A DNA stretch of 12,782 nt from an uncultured Clostridia bacterium (lineage in GTDB: Bacteria; Bacillota; Clostridia; TANB77; CAG-508). Shown here in pieces: positions 7,080 through 12,782 of the stretch (its first letter is position 1; the number at the start of each line of letters is the position of its first letter). The position numbers and the translations under genes were made by a program. A model generated the notes under the pieces. The model ran no database searches, had not been told where the DNA came from, and worked only from the letters and a program-made list of their open reading frames with translations. Location: NCBI GenBank assembly GCA_944386315.1, contig CALXAS010000025.1, forward strand, positions 1 through 12,782. Reading direction: 5' to 3'.

Positions 7080-7126
7080 AAAAAAAGAAAAAGTAATGCC
7101 TATTTTTACATACTTTTTCTTTTTTT
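7080..7126 (-). terminator. Intrinsic terminator after the spo0E-like gene
   Basis: Arms 7080-7095 and 7111-7126 form a perfect 16-bp stem around a 15-bp loop, beginning two bases after the stop codon region. On the minus strand the descending arm is TACTTTTTC followed by seven Ts, so the T-tract is part of the stem. The symmetric A/T composition could let it work in both directions. Confidence 0.7.
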
Positions 7127-7128
7127 CG

Positions 7129-7347
7129 CTATTTCGTAGCTAAATATTTTATATTTATTTTTTCTCTATTTTCTTTTGTTCTATTTCTTAGTTTATCTCT
7201 TGTCTCTTTAAATCCATGGTTTCTATAGTATTTTGCAATTAATTCATCCAATTCAATACTTAGCTTATATGTTACCATGTAGTCTTCCCCATTTGCTATA
7301 CTTTCGTTCAATTTTTCTCTTAGTTCACAAATTTCTTCATTTAACAT
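7129..7347 (-). CDS. Spo0E-like aspartyl-phosphate phosphatase
   Basis: This 72-residue cytosolic helical protein matches the small Spo0E family. An N-terminal helix, EEICELREKLNESI (4-17), is followed by the signature SIELDELIAKYY (30-41). In this signature S30, E32, L33 and D34 fit the SxELD motif that inserts into the active site of phosphorylated Spo0A and removes the phosphate, delaying sporulation. Family members are usually 50-85 residues long, so the size fits. The basic tail (45-72) is not part of the domain. The start at 7347 follows GGAGAG by 7 nt. It sits alone: a candidate promoter lies upstream (7383-7420) and a terminator directly downstream. Other targets than Spo0A are possible in this family. 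Confidence 0.78.
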   Translation of the reverse strand: MLNEEICELREKLNESIANGEDYMVTYKLSIELDELIAKYYRNHGFKETRDKLRNRTKENREKINIKYLATK

Positions 7348-7382
7348 ATAATCACTCTCCTTTTTCGTGGATTTCTCTTTCG

Positions 7383-7420
7383 TATATATTTAACTTACCA
7401 TATTTTTACAATTTAGTCAA
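7383..7420 (-). promoter_or_regulatory. Candidate promoter(s) of the spo0E-like gene
   Basis: Two overlapping minus-strand readings both have 17-bp spacing: TTGTAA (7411-7406) with TATATA (7388-7383), and TTGACT (7420-7415) with TAAGTT (7397-7392). The first has the better -10 and the second the better -35. The rest of the 154-bp gap (7348-7501) shows only short AT-rich direct repeats and no clear terminator for the upstream peptidase gene. Confidence 0.45.
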
Positions 7421-7501
7421 TAATAAATGCTTATTTTCAGGCGTTTTCTGGCATTTTTTGTATGACATTTTTCTGGATTTTTTTATTTTTTTCGACATTT
7501 T

Positions 7502-8773
7502 TTATCCTTTTGGTAATACAGTAGACAAAATTTCATTGTTTTCGTCAAAAACTTCTGTCAATATTTGTTTTGCATATTCTGTCGATACACTTGTATATTG
7601 CTCTATATATTCTAAAGAATTGATTCCCTTAAAGAAATCGGATAAAAACATACGACTAATATCAGAAATGTTATTATATTCTACTACGAAATCTCCATAT
7701 ACTTTTCTTTTTAGTCTCTCGAATTGCTCTACATCAAACTTTTCTTTTTGCTTTTTTATTTCTTCTATTAATTTTTCTTCTATTTGTTTAGGGTTTTTAG
7801 ATTGACCTGTTATTAATACATAAGCATATTGTTCTGAAAAATCATAAGAAATATCTGGCTCTGCCATTAAAAGTCCTGCATTATATAGTTCTTGATATAA
7901 TTTAGAACTTTTTCCAATTAACATATTTAATAAAATTTCAACTGCTATATGTCTTTTTACAATATCCTTTTGCTCTATCTTATCTTTAAATCCAATAGCA
8001 AATAACGGTATACTTACTTCCATACTAGTTTCTTTATATTTTTGATGAATTTCTGTTTCTTCTTGTGTATAAATTCTTTTTATTTCTCCCTGTTCTTTTC
8101 TTTCTATCAACCTCTTTTTTATTTCTTCTAAAATTTCTTCTGATTTAAAATTTCCACAAACCACCATTACCATATTAGATGGATGATAAAAAGTTTCATA
8201 GCTTTTATATAAAACTTCTTTATCTATCCTGCTAATAGATTCTACTGTCCCTGCGATATCTATTTTTATTGGATTATTTTGATACATACAATCTAATGCA
8301 TTCATGTATAATTGCCATCCTGGGTCATCTTCGTACATTTTTATTTCTTGTCCTATAATTCCTTTTTCTTTTTCTACATTCTCATCCGTAAAGTAAGGAT
8401 GTTGTACATAATCCATTAGTTCATCTAAAGCTTCTTCGAAATGTGTTGTACACTCAAAATAGTAAGCAGTATGATTATTGGTTGTATAAGCATTTGGATC
8501 CACTCCTAATGCCATTAGCTTATCTAAACTATTTACACCATTTTCTTGTTCAAACATTTTATGTTCTAAAAAATGTGCAACTCCATCTGGCAAAATAATT
8601 TCTTCATTTGAACTTGGCACAATAAAATGGTTATCTACAGAACCGAAATGCGTTCCCCAAATAACAAATTTTTTATTTGTTGTTTCTCTTGGAATAATCA
8701 TTACAGTAAGTCCATTGTTTAACTTCTCTATATACACCTTTTCTTTTATTTTTAAACTCTCAATTAATTTCAT
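7502..8773 (-). CDS. ymfH: M16-family zinc peptidase (YmfH-like, HXXEH subunit)
   Basis: This 423-residue protein belongs to the pitrilysin/insulinase (M16) family and has the inverted zinc motif HFLEH (67-71). The likely third zinc ligand is Glu143 in GQEIKMYEDDP, about 70 residues downstream as in the family. The PNAYTTNNHTAYYF stretch (93-106) is also typical. The C-terminal half lacks the conserved Arg/Tyr pair found in its upstream neighbour: the equivalent positions read Tyr297 and Ala304. Length matches B. subtilis YmfH. The start at 8773 overlaps the stop of the preceding M16 gene in ATGA and has AAGGAGG at 6 nt, so the two are co-translated. Inference: the two proteins form a heterodimeric peptidase, acting on peptides or small proteins of unknown identity. 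Confidence 0.88.
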   Translation of the reverse strand: MKLIESLKIKEKVYIEKLNNGLTVMIIPRETTNKKFVIWGTHFGSVDNHFIVPSSNEEIILPDGVAHFLEHKMFEQENGVNSLDKLMALGVDPNAYTTNNHTAYYFECTTHFEEALDELMDYVQHPYFTDENVEKEKGIIGQEIKMYEDDPGWQLYMNALDCMYQNNPIKIDIAGTVESISRIDKEVLYKSYETFYHPSNMVMVVCGNFKSEEILEEIKKRLIERKEQGEIKRIYTQEETEIHQKYKETSMEVSIPLFAIGFKDKIEQKDIVKRHIAVEILLNMLIGKSSKLYQELYNAGLLMAEPDISYDFSEQYAYVLITGQSKNPKQIEEKLIEEIKKQKEKFDVEQFERLKRKVYGDFVVEYNNISDISRMFLSDFFKGINSLEYIEQYTSVSTEYAKQILTEVFDENNEILSTVLPKG

Positions 8774-10047
8774 TCCTGACCTCCTTGGTTTGTTAAAAAA
8801 TAGATGGTATTGATTTGTATTTTATTCGCTACATCTACTACATCTTCTTTGCTTACTTTTCTTATTTTTTCTTGGTACATTTCTATAGTATCCTCTGTTC
8901 TTGCAAGTTCTTGTCCAAAATAATACGTAATTTCAGTATCTTGTTCTTCTGGAATATTTTCTATGGTAGATAGTAATAAATTTTTAGCATTGTTTAAGTC
9001 CTCTTCTGAAAAATTTCCTTCTTTCATATCCTGCAATTGTTTTTCTATAATTTCTACTGCTTTATCGTAATTTTCTATTTCGATACCAGCTCTAATAAAT
9101 ATATTTTGTTTTCTTCTTGCATAGCTAGAACTAGCTGTATAAGCTAAACTTGCCTTTTCTCTTACATTTTGAAATAATTTAGAATTAGAACCTCCTCCTA
9201 AAATCGTATTATATACTATGGTTTTATAATTTTCTTCTTCCTTATCTGTTTTTACATCTAATCCTATTACCAACTTTCCTTGCGATATTTGTTTACTTTC
9301 CATTTTCTTTCTTGGCTCTTTTATTTCTTCTTTCGTTTCCATTTTTAATGCTAAATCTGGTTTTCTTTCTGTGTATGTTGCAAAAGCTTTTTCTATCATT
9401 TGTTCTAAGTTTTCTTCTCCAAAGTCTCCAGAAGCAAAAATATCTATTTGACATTTTTTTATAAATTCTTGATAATAGGCATATAAATTTTGAGCTGTAA
9501 TATCTGCCAAGTCTTCTATATAACCATATTTATATAACCCATATGGTTTTTCTTCATACATGCTCTCTATACAACTTTCTAGTGCATACGTAGCCTTATT
9601 ATCTACTTTTCCCTCAATAATTTGTTTTAAGTTTTCTTTTTCTCCTTGTACATATTCTTCTTTAAATTGTTCCTTTTCTACCAATGGATGAAATACAATA
9701 TCCATTAATAAAGTAAGTGCTTCTTCTACTAAATCTTCTTTCTCTGGCAAGAATTGATTATTAACAACCTCTAAATAAAATTTCAGAGAATGATTATCTC
9801 CTATTTTATCTACACCACAGTCAAATGCTGCGCCATACATTTCTTCTAATTTTCTGCTAATTTCTTCTTGTGTTGGCATCTTACTCGTTCCTCTACGTAA
9901 CACTGCCGTTGTTAGTGCATTTTTGGTTACATTTTCTCTTGTAAGTGGAACTGTTAAAAAAATAGAAAATAAATTGGTTTTAAATTTATTTGTTTGTATT
10001 TTATGAAAATAAATTCCTTCTTTTAATGTTGTTTTTTGATAACTCAT
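8770..10047 (-). CDS. ymfF: M16-family peptidase-like protein lacking HXXEH (YmfF-like)
   Basis: This 425-residue M16-fold protein has no HXXEH: the corresponding region reads LRRGTSKMPTQEEISRKLEE (50-69). It keeps the glycine-rich loop GGGSNSKLF (284-292) and the Arg/Tyr pair R296 and Y303 in NVREKASLAY. Such a subunit is inactive alone but can complete the active site of an HXXEH partner. The partner is encoded directly downstream with a 4-bp overlap, as with ymfF-ymfH of B. subtilis, which has proteins of nearly the same lengths. I use the ATG at 10047 (GGGAGAG six bases upstream). The frame is open to an ATG at 10119, but that extension contains the promoter and the terminator of the previous gene and has no ribosome binding site. 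Confidence 0.86.
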   Translation of the reverse strand: MSYQKTTLKEGIYFHKIQTNKFKTNLFSIFLTVPLTRENVTKNALTTAVLRRGTSKMPTQEEISRKLEEMYGAAFDCGVDKIGDNHSLKFYLEVVNNQFLPEKEDLVEEALTLLMDIVFHPLVEKEQFKEEYVQGEKENLKQIIEGKVDNKATYALESCIESMYEEKPYGLYKYGYIEDLADITAQNLYAYYQEFIKKCQIDIFASGDFGEENLEQMIEKAFATYTERKPDLALKMETKEEIKEPRKKMESKQISQGKLVIGLDVKTDKEEENYKTIVYNTILGGGSNSKLFQNVREKASLAYTASSSYARRKQNIFIRAGIEIENYDKAVEIIEKQLQDMKEGNFSEEDLNNAKNLLLSTIENIPEEQDTEITYYFGQELARTEDTIEMYQEKIRKVSKEDVVDVANKIQINTIYFLTNQGGQE

Positions 10048-10089
10048 TTTCGTCTCTCCCTTCCTCTTAAATTGCAAGTTTGCTTTATT

Positions 10090-10119
10090 ATTATAATACA
10101 AAATGGAAAAAATATACAA
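10090..10119 (-). promoter_or_regulatory. Promoter of the M16 gene pair
   Basis: On the minus strand TTGTAT (10119-10114) and TATAAT (10095-10090) are spaced by 18 bp. The expected start near 10083 gives a leader of about 36 nt. The -35 hexamer lies inside the descending arm of the terminator of the upstream gene. Confidence 0.55.
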
Positions 10120-10138
10120 GATTTCTCTTGTATATTTT
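10109..10138 (-). terminator. Intrinsic terminator of the GT-C-like gene
   Basis: The 12-bp arms 10127-10138 and 10109-10120 form a perfect stem with a six-base loop, and on the minus strand the stem end continues into a run of Ts. The ascending arm already includes bases of the stop codon (10137-10139), so termination occurs directly at the end of the gene. The stem is AT-rich, so efficiency may be moderate. Confidence 0.6.
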
Positions 10139-11633
10139 ACTCCGCATAATAAATAGAAAATTGCCTAATTTCTCCTTCTTTTGGATAATTTTCTTTTATA
10201 TAATTCATTACTTTTTTGGATTCTTGATATATCGTATCTTCCTGTGTTAAAATTAGTATTTTCGTATTCTTTAATTGTTTTATTTGCTCTATTAATCCAT
10301 CTTCTCCGTCTCCGCCCAAATTTCCATAAAAAGGCAAGTCCATTTCTCCATTATTTCTTCCTAATAAATTCATGTACAAATTGGCATGACAAGATATGAT
10401 TTTTACTTTTCTTCCGGCTTGTTCTTCTTGGTTTATATATTGCAAAATTTCGTCTATTTCTTCTAATGTATTTTCTGATATTACTGCTCCATAATAGGGA
10501 CTGTTTTTAGGAAAATAATATTCTTCTGAACCTATTATTGTCTCAAAAGCAATATTGTATCGTATTCCTATTACTGAAATTACAGTAACAATTAAAAATA
10601 GTATTATCATTTTTATTTTTTCTATTTTTTTATTTTTTAATAAATCTTTCAACAAAATAATTAGTACATAACTACATGCACATATTGGTAGTATAGCCAC
10701 CAATCTTAGATGGTATTCATTTAAAATAGGATAAGCTACTCCTAATAACATAAAAGAAAAGCATGCTAATAAAACTATATTTTTTCTTTCTTCTTCCTTA
10801 AAAGGTATTTTTTTATTGTTTGCTATTTTAAAAAATATAATTTGTATAATACCTAAACCTAGTAATAATAAAATGGCATATATATTACTTAACAAGTCCT
10901 TTACTACATTATACTTAGCAAATTCCTTTAACCCTAATATTGTGTAGTCTATAAAGGCAAATAGTTGACCTTTTATAGATAAATATATCAAAAATAGAAT
11001 AAGTAAAATACCTGCACTTATCAGTGTAATTAACATATGCTTTAAAAAAGGTTTTATTTTTTTTATTTGCCATATTCTATAGAAAATAAGTGCAACAACG
11101 TAATATACTACTATATTTTGTTTAGACATAAATATTAAAAATACAATTATTCCCTGTATGATATCTCTTTTCCATGATAACTTTTTTTCCTTTACTAAAA
11201 ATAGTATTCCTAAAATAACAAAGCTAATTGCTAATAGGTTATACGTTCCAGTCGTCTTCATCATCCATGTAAGTACACAAACAATGAAAAGTGCATTTTT
11301 TTTGCCTATATTTATCTTTTTAAGTAACTGATATACACAAAATAAGAATAAGACATTCAAAAAAACATTATTATATAAACGATATCCTAGATAATTATTT
11401 CCTAAAAAGAAACAAAAAATCTTTCCTATATAAAAATATAATGGTGTGGTAATAACATTTAATTCTGTATATATTTCATATCCTATACCCATTTTATAAA
11501 TATTTGAAAAATTCCATAGTTCATCTGATACACGCAATTCCACAAAAAACGAAAATGGTAGTATGATGCTTAAAATAAAACCTATTGCTAATATATTATC
11601 ATGTTTTAAAATTTTTCTTTTTAATTTTTCCAT
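10137..11633 (-). CDS. Multi-pass membrane protein, probable GT-C-fold glycosyltransferase
   Basis: This 498-residue protein has about ten to eleven predicted transmembrane helices between residues 14 and 357 and a soluble C-terminal domain (about 365-498). The first extracytoplasmic loop carries RVSDELW with D37 and E38, then NVITTPLYFYIGKIF (59-73). An acidic residue pair after the first helix, followed by a P-L-Y stretch, is the pattern of GT-C glycosyltransferases such as the PMT/ArnT superfamily, which use polyprenyl-phosphate sugars outside the membrane. A SKQN motif (170-173) also occurs in such proteins. Substrate and acceptor cannot be told. It starts 51 bp after yqeY with a weak site (AGGA about 11 nt from ATG), and a terminator hairpin overlaps its stop. 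It may be an O-antigen-polymerase-like protein instead. The function call is tentative. Confidence 0.6.
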   Translation of the reverse strand: MEKLKRKILKHDNILAIGFILSIILPFSFFVELRVSDELWNFSNIYKMGIGYEIYTELNVITTPLYFYIGKIFCFFLGNNYLGYRLYNNVFLNVLFLFCVYQLLKKINIGKKNALFIVCVLTWMMKTTGTYNLLAISFVILGILFLVKEKKLSWKRDIIQGIIVFLIFMSKQNIVVYYVVALIFYRIWQIKKIKPFLKHMLITLISAGILLILFLIYLSIKGQLFAFIDYTILGLKEFAKYNVVKDLLSNIYAILLLLGLGIIQIIFFKIANNKKIPFKEEERKNIVLLACFSFMLLGVAYPILNEYHLRLVAILPICACSYVLIILLKDLLKNKKIEKIKMIILFLIVTVISVIGIRYNIAFETIIGSEEYYFPKNSPYYGAVISENTLEEIDEILQYINQEEQAGRKVKIISCHANLYMNLLGRNNGEMDLPFYGNLGGDGEDGLIEQIKQLKNTKILILTQEDTIYQESKKVMNYIKENYPKEGEIRQFSIYYAE

Positions 11634-11684
11634 TTTTCTTTTTCCTATAAGAGTATTTTTTGCATTATGGTGTTTTCATTCTTT

Positions 11685-12125
11685 TTAAGCCAACTTTTCC
11701 TTTACTATTTCGTTAATTGTTTTTCCATCTGCTCTTGTTCCTACTCTCTGTTTTACTTCTTTCATTACTTTCCCCATATCTTTTATTGTTGTTGCTCCTA
11801 CATCCGCTATAGCAGATGATATAATTTCTTCTAATTCTTCTTTTGTTAATGGTTTTGGTAAATATTCTGCTAAAATTTCTATTTCTTCTTTAATCTGTTC
11901 AATTAGGTCTTCTCTTCCACTTTTCTCATAATCTACTAAAGAATCTTTTCTTTTTTTGGATTCTTTTGCTATTATTTCTAGTATTTGATCATCATTTACT
12001 TCTATTTGTTTATCTTTCTCCACTTGTAAAATACTAGCTCTTACCATTTGTATTACATTTTTTCTAACTGTATTTTTTTCTTTCATACATTCTTTTAAAT
12101 CTTGTAATAATTTTTCTTTTAGCAT
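11685..12125 (-). CDS. yqeY: GatB/YqeY domain protein
   Basis: This 146-residue protein is close to B. subtilis YqeY in length. Diagnostic blocks are KESKKRKDSLVDYEKSGR (54-71), EIEILAEYLPKPLTKEEL (81-98), and MGKVMKEVKQRVGTRADG (117-134) with a final INEIVKEKL. The domain is homologous to the C-terminal tRNA-binding part of GatB of the Asp-tRNA/Glu-tRNA amidotransferase. As a free protein its exact role is not established. I set the start at 12125, preceded by AGGGTGAT, which matches the anti-Shine-Dalgarno extension GGTGAT. The ATG at 12167 would place the start in the terminator region with no binding site. It lies 85 bp after rpsU, the same order as in B. subtilis, and is probably expressed by read-through. 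Confidence 0.93.
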   Translation of the reverse strand: MLKEKLLQDLKECMKEKNTVRKNVIQMVRASILQVEKDKQIEVNDDQILEIIAKESKKRKDSLVDYEKSGREDLIEQIKEEIEILAEYLPKPLTKEELEEIISSAIADVGATTIKDMGKVMKEVKQRVGTRADGKTINEIVKEKLA

Positions 12126-12155
12126 ATTGTAATCACCCTTTCTATAATAAAATAA

Positions 12156-12188
12156 GCGTTTTCCCATTTTTATTTTACTGGTAAACGC
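12156..12188 (-). terminator. Terminator-like hairpin between rpsU and yqeY
   Basis: Arms 12156-12164 and 12180-12188 pair with one mismatch around a 15-base loop (core GCGTTT/AAACGC). On the minus strand the stem is followed by a T-rich but interrupted tail, as expected for partial termination that would give more rpsU than yqeY. On the plus strand a clean run of six Ts follows, so it may also stop opposing transcription. Confidence 0.55.
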
Positions 12189-12210
12189 CTTTTTTACTTA
12201 AACTTTTCTA

Positions 12211-12381
12211 TTAAAATTTTCTTTTCCTTGCAGCCTCTGATTTTTTCTTTCTCTTTACACTTGGTTTTTCGTAATGTTCCCTTTTACGAACCTCCTGTAG
12301 TACGCCATTTCTTGCACATTGTCTTTTAAATCTTTTTAAGGCGTCTTCTATATTACCATTATTAACTTTAATCTCTGACAT
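12211..12381 (-). CDS. rpsU: 30S ribosomal protein bS21
   Basis: This is a 56-residue, very basic protein that begins MSEIKVNNGN and continues IEDALKRFKRQCARNGVLQE (11-30) and VRKREHYEKPS (31-41), with a Lys/Arg-rich tail ending RKRKF. These are the signature blocks of bS21, which binds the 30S platform near the anti-Shine-Dalgarno end of 16S rRNA and aids initiation. The length is normal for Firmicutes. The start at 12381 has AAGGAGG at 9 nt. It is driven by a consensus promoter (12460-12489) through a leader of about 70 nt. It is followed by a partial terminator and yqeY. Confidence 0.96.
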   Translation of the reverse strand: MSEIKVNNGNIEDALKRFKRQCARNGVLQEVRKREHYEKPSVKRKKKSEAARKRKF

Positions 12382-12453
12382 GAATATTCCCCTCCTTCCA
12401 GTAATAACACTTTTTTGTGTGGGATATTTTGGTAAGTTTTTCCTCCTTACACG
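12382..12453 (-). promoter_or_regulatory. Structured rpsU leader with a second Shine-Dalgarno sequence
   Basis: The predicted 5' UTR contains two AAGGAGG motifs. The proximal one (12397-12391) serves the rpsU ATG. The distal one (12448-12442) has no ATG, GTG or TTG at usable distance and lies in a small hairpin, GTAAG (12450-12446) with CTTAC (12436-12432). A second weak hairpin, ACAC/GTGT around six As, lies between (12407-12420). Because bS21 sits next to the anti-Shine-Dalgarno on the ribosome, a decoy or autoregulatory site is possible. This is inference. Confidence 0.4.
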
Positions 12454-12459
12454 TTAATT

Positions 12460-12489
12460 ATTATATCTTAATTCTATGAACTTTGTCAA
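12460..12489 (-). promoter_or_regulatory. Strong promoter of rpsU-yqeY
   Basis: On the minus strand a perfect -35 TTGACA (12489-12484) and a perfect -10 TATAAT (12465-12460) are separated by 18 bp. The predicted start is near 12453. This is the best promoter match in the window, fitting a ribosomal protein gene. Confidence 0.8.
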
Positions 12490-12761
12490 TACATAGGTTC
12501 GAATTTCCAGAAAATATGCCCTATTATTTTCATTGTTTTATACTACAATTTGAATTCCATATGTTGTTTTTGTTCGCTATAGCGGATAACTCATTTTTAG
12601 TGTCGATTTTTGTAGGAAAGTTTTTCTTGCATTTTATAGAAAAATATGGTATACATAAGTAACAAAAGCTTTTGTAATCTAAAAATTTTTATCAAATTTT
12701 TTATATCTTTTTATATTCAAAAATGATAATCATGTAAAAACAATAATGTAAGGAGGATGTA
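12490..12761. other. Divergent intergenic region between rpsU and the right-edge gene
   Basis: This stretch separates the minus-strand rpsU promoter from the plus-strand start at 12762. It contains three short palindromes: CGCTATAGCG (12575-12584), ACAAAAGCTTTTGT (12662-12675) and ATGATAATCAT (12723-12733). It also holds one plus-strand promoter candidate. I see no RNA gene or open frame of note. Confidence 0.5.
12627..12655 (+). promoter_or_regulatory. Candidate promoter of the right-edge plus-strand gene
   Basis: TTGCAT (12627-12632) and TATACA (12650-12655) are spaced by 17 bp. The transcript would have a leader of about 100 nt containing the palindromes at 12662-12675 and 12723-12733 before the AAGGAGG site. 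The -10 has one mismatch to consensus and the -35 two. Confidence 0.4.
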
Positions 12762-12782
12762 ATGACAGATAAAGAACAAAAA
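12762..12782 (+). CDS. Start of an unidentified plus-strand gene (partial)
   Basis: ATG at 12762 is preceded by AAGGAGG (12750-12756) five bases upstream, and seven codons (MTDKEQK) are open to the window edge. The perfect binding site and the upstream promoter candidate make a real gene start likely. Seven residues are too few for any identification. It is divergent from rpsU. Confidence 0.6.

Noticed and set aside
7440..7505. Short repeated AAAAATGYC/CCAGAAAA words on the minus strand after ymfH
   Set aside because: Irregular spacing and low complexity; likely composition effect rather than a defined repeat or terminator.
10048..10119. N-terminal extension of the YmfF-like protein
   Set aside because: It spans the promoter and runs into the terminator of the previous gene; ATG 10047 has a good binding site and begins at the normal family start.
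12126..12167. N-terminal extension of YqeY by 14 residues
   Set aside because: The start would lie in the rpsU terminator hairpin without a binding site; ATG 12125 gives the family length.
12496..12509. GGTTCGAATTTCC, resembling a tRNA T-arm
   Set aside because: No pairing T-stem, acceptor stem or anticodon arm around it, and it lies next to the rpsU -35 element.
1..12782. CRISPR array, insertion sequence, rRNA, attachment-site repeats
   Set aside because: No regularly spaced repeats, transposase or integrase coding region, ribosomal RNA sequence or long direct repeats were seen on reading both strands.

Overview
The window reads as a chromosomal segment of a very AT-rich, low-GC Gram-positive bacterium, most likely a member of the Clostridia. 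The evidence is the near-perfect AAGGAGG-type ribosome binding sites, sigma-A-like promoters (TTGnnn-17/18-TATAAT), the rpsU-yqeY gene order shared with Bacillus subtilis, a Spo0E-like phosphatase gene (typical of endospore-forming lineages), and a Gram-positive type IV secretion (T4SS) module. I cannot assign a species. Every complete gene is on the minus strand, so the transcriptional order runs from right to left. Only the first seven codons of one plus-strand gene are visible, at the right edge.

Right part (about 12380 down to 10140): rpsU (bS21), with a strong promoter and a structured leader carrying an extra Shine-Dalgarno sequence; then yqeY; then a multi-pass GT-C-like membrane protein ending in a terminator hairpin. 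Middle (10047 to 7502): two M16-family peptidase-like genes overlapping by ATGA. Their catalytic elements appear divided between the two proteins: the downstream one has HFLEH, and the upstream one has the Arg/Tyr pair. Next is a small Spo0E-like gene (7347-7129) followed by an intrinsic terminator.

Left part (6978 to 1): a T4SS-like assembly module. Three small two-helix, signal-peptide-bearing VirB2/TrbC-like pilin paralogues come first, the first two with their own promoter. They are followed by a perfect hairpin, a 21-bp inverted repeat and another promoter, and then by prgI (VirB3-like), a membrane-anchored protein resembling a free-standing VirB4 N-terminal domain, the VirB4 ATPase, and a VirB6/TrbL-like polytopic protein that runs off the left edge. 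The last four are tightly packed, with overlaps of 20 and 53 bp and a gap of 15 bp, which suggests translational coupling.

Inference: the pilins would form the extracellular fibre or channel component, VirB4 would energise assembly, and the PrgI, VirB4-N-like and VirB6-like proteins would form the membrane channel. No relaxase, coupling ATPase, integrase or transposase lies in the window. It cannot be decided here whether this is the flank of an integrative conjugative element or a resident, non-mobile T4SS-like machine.
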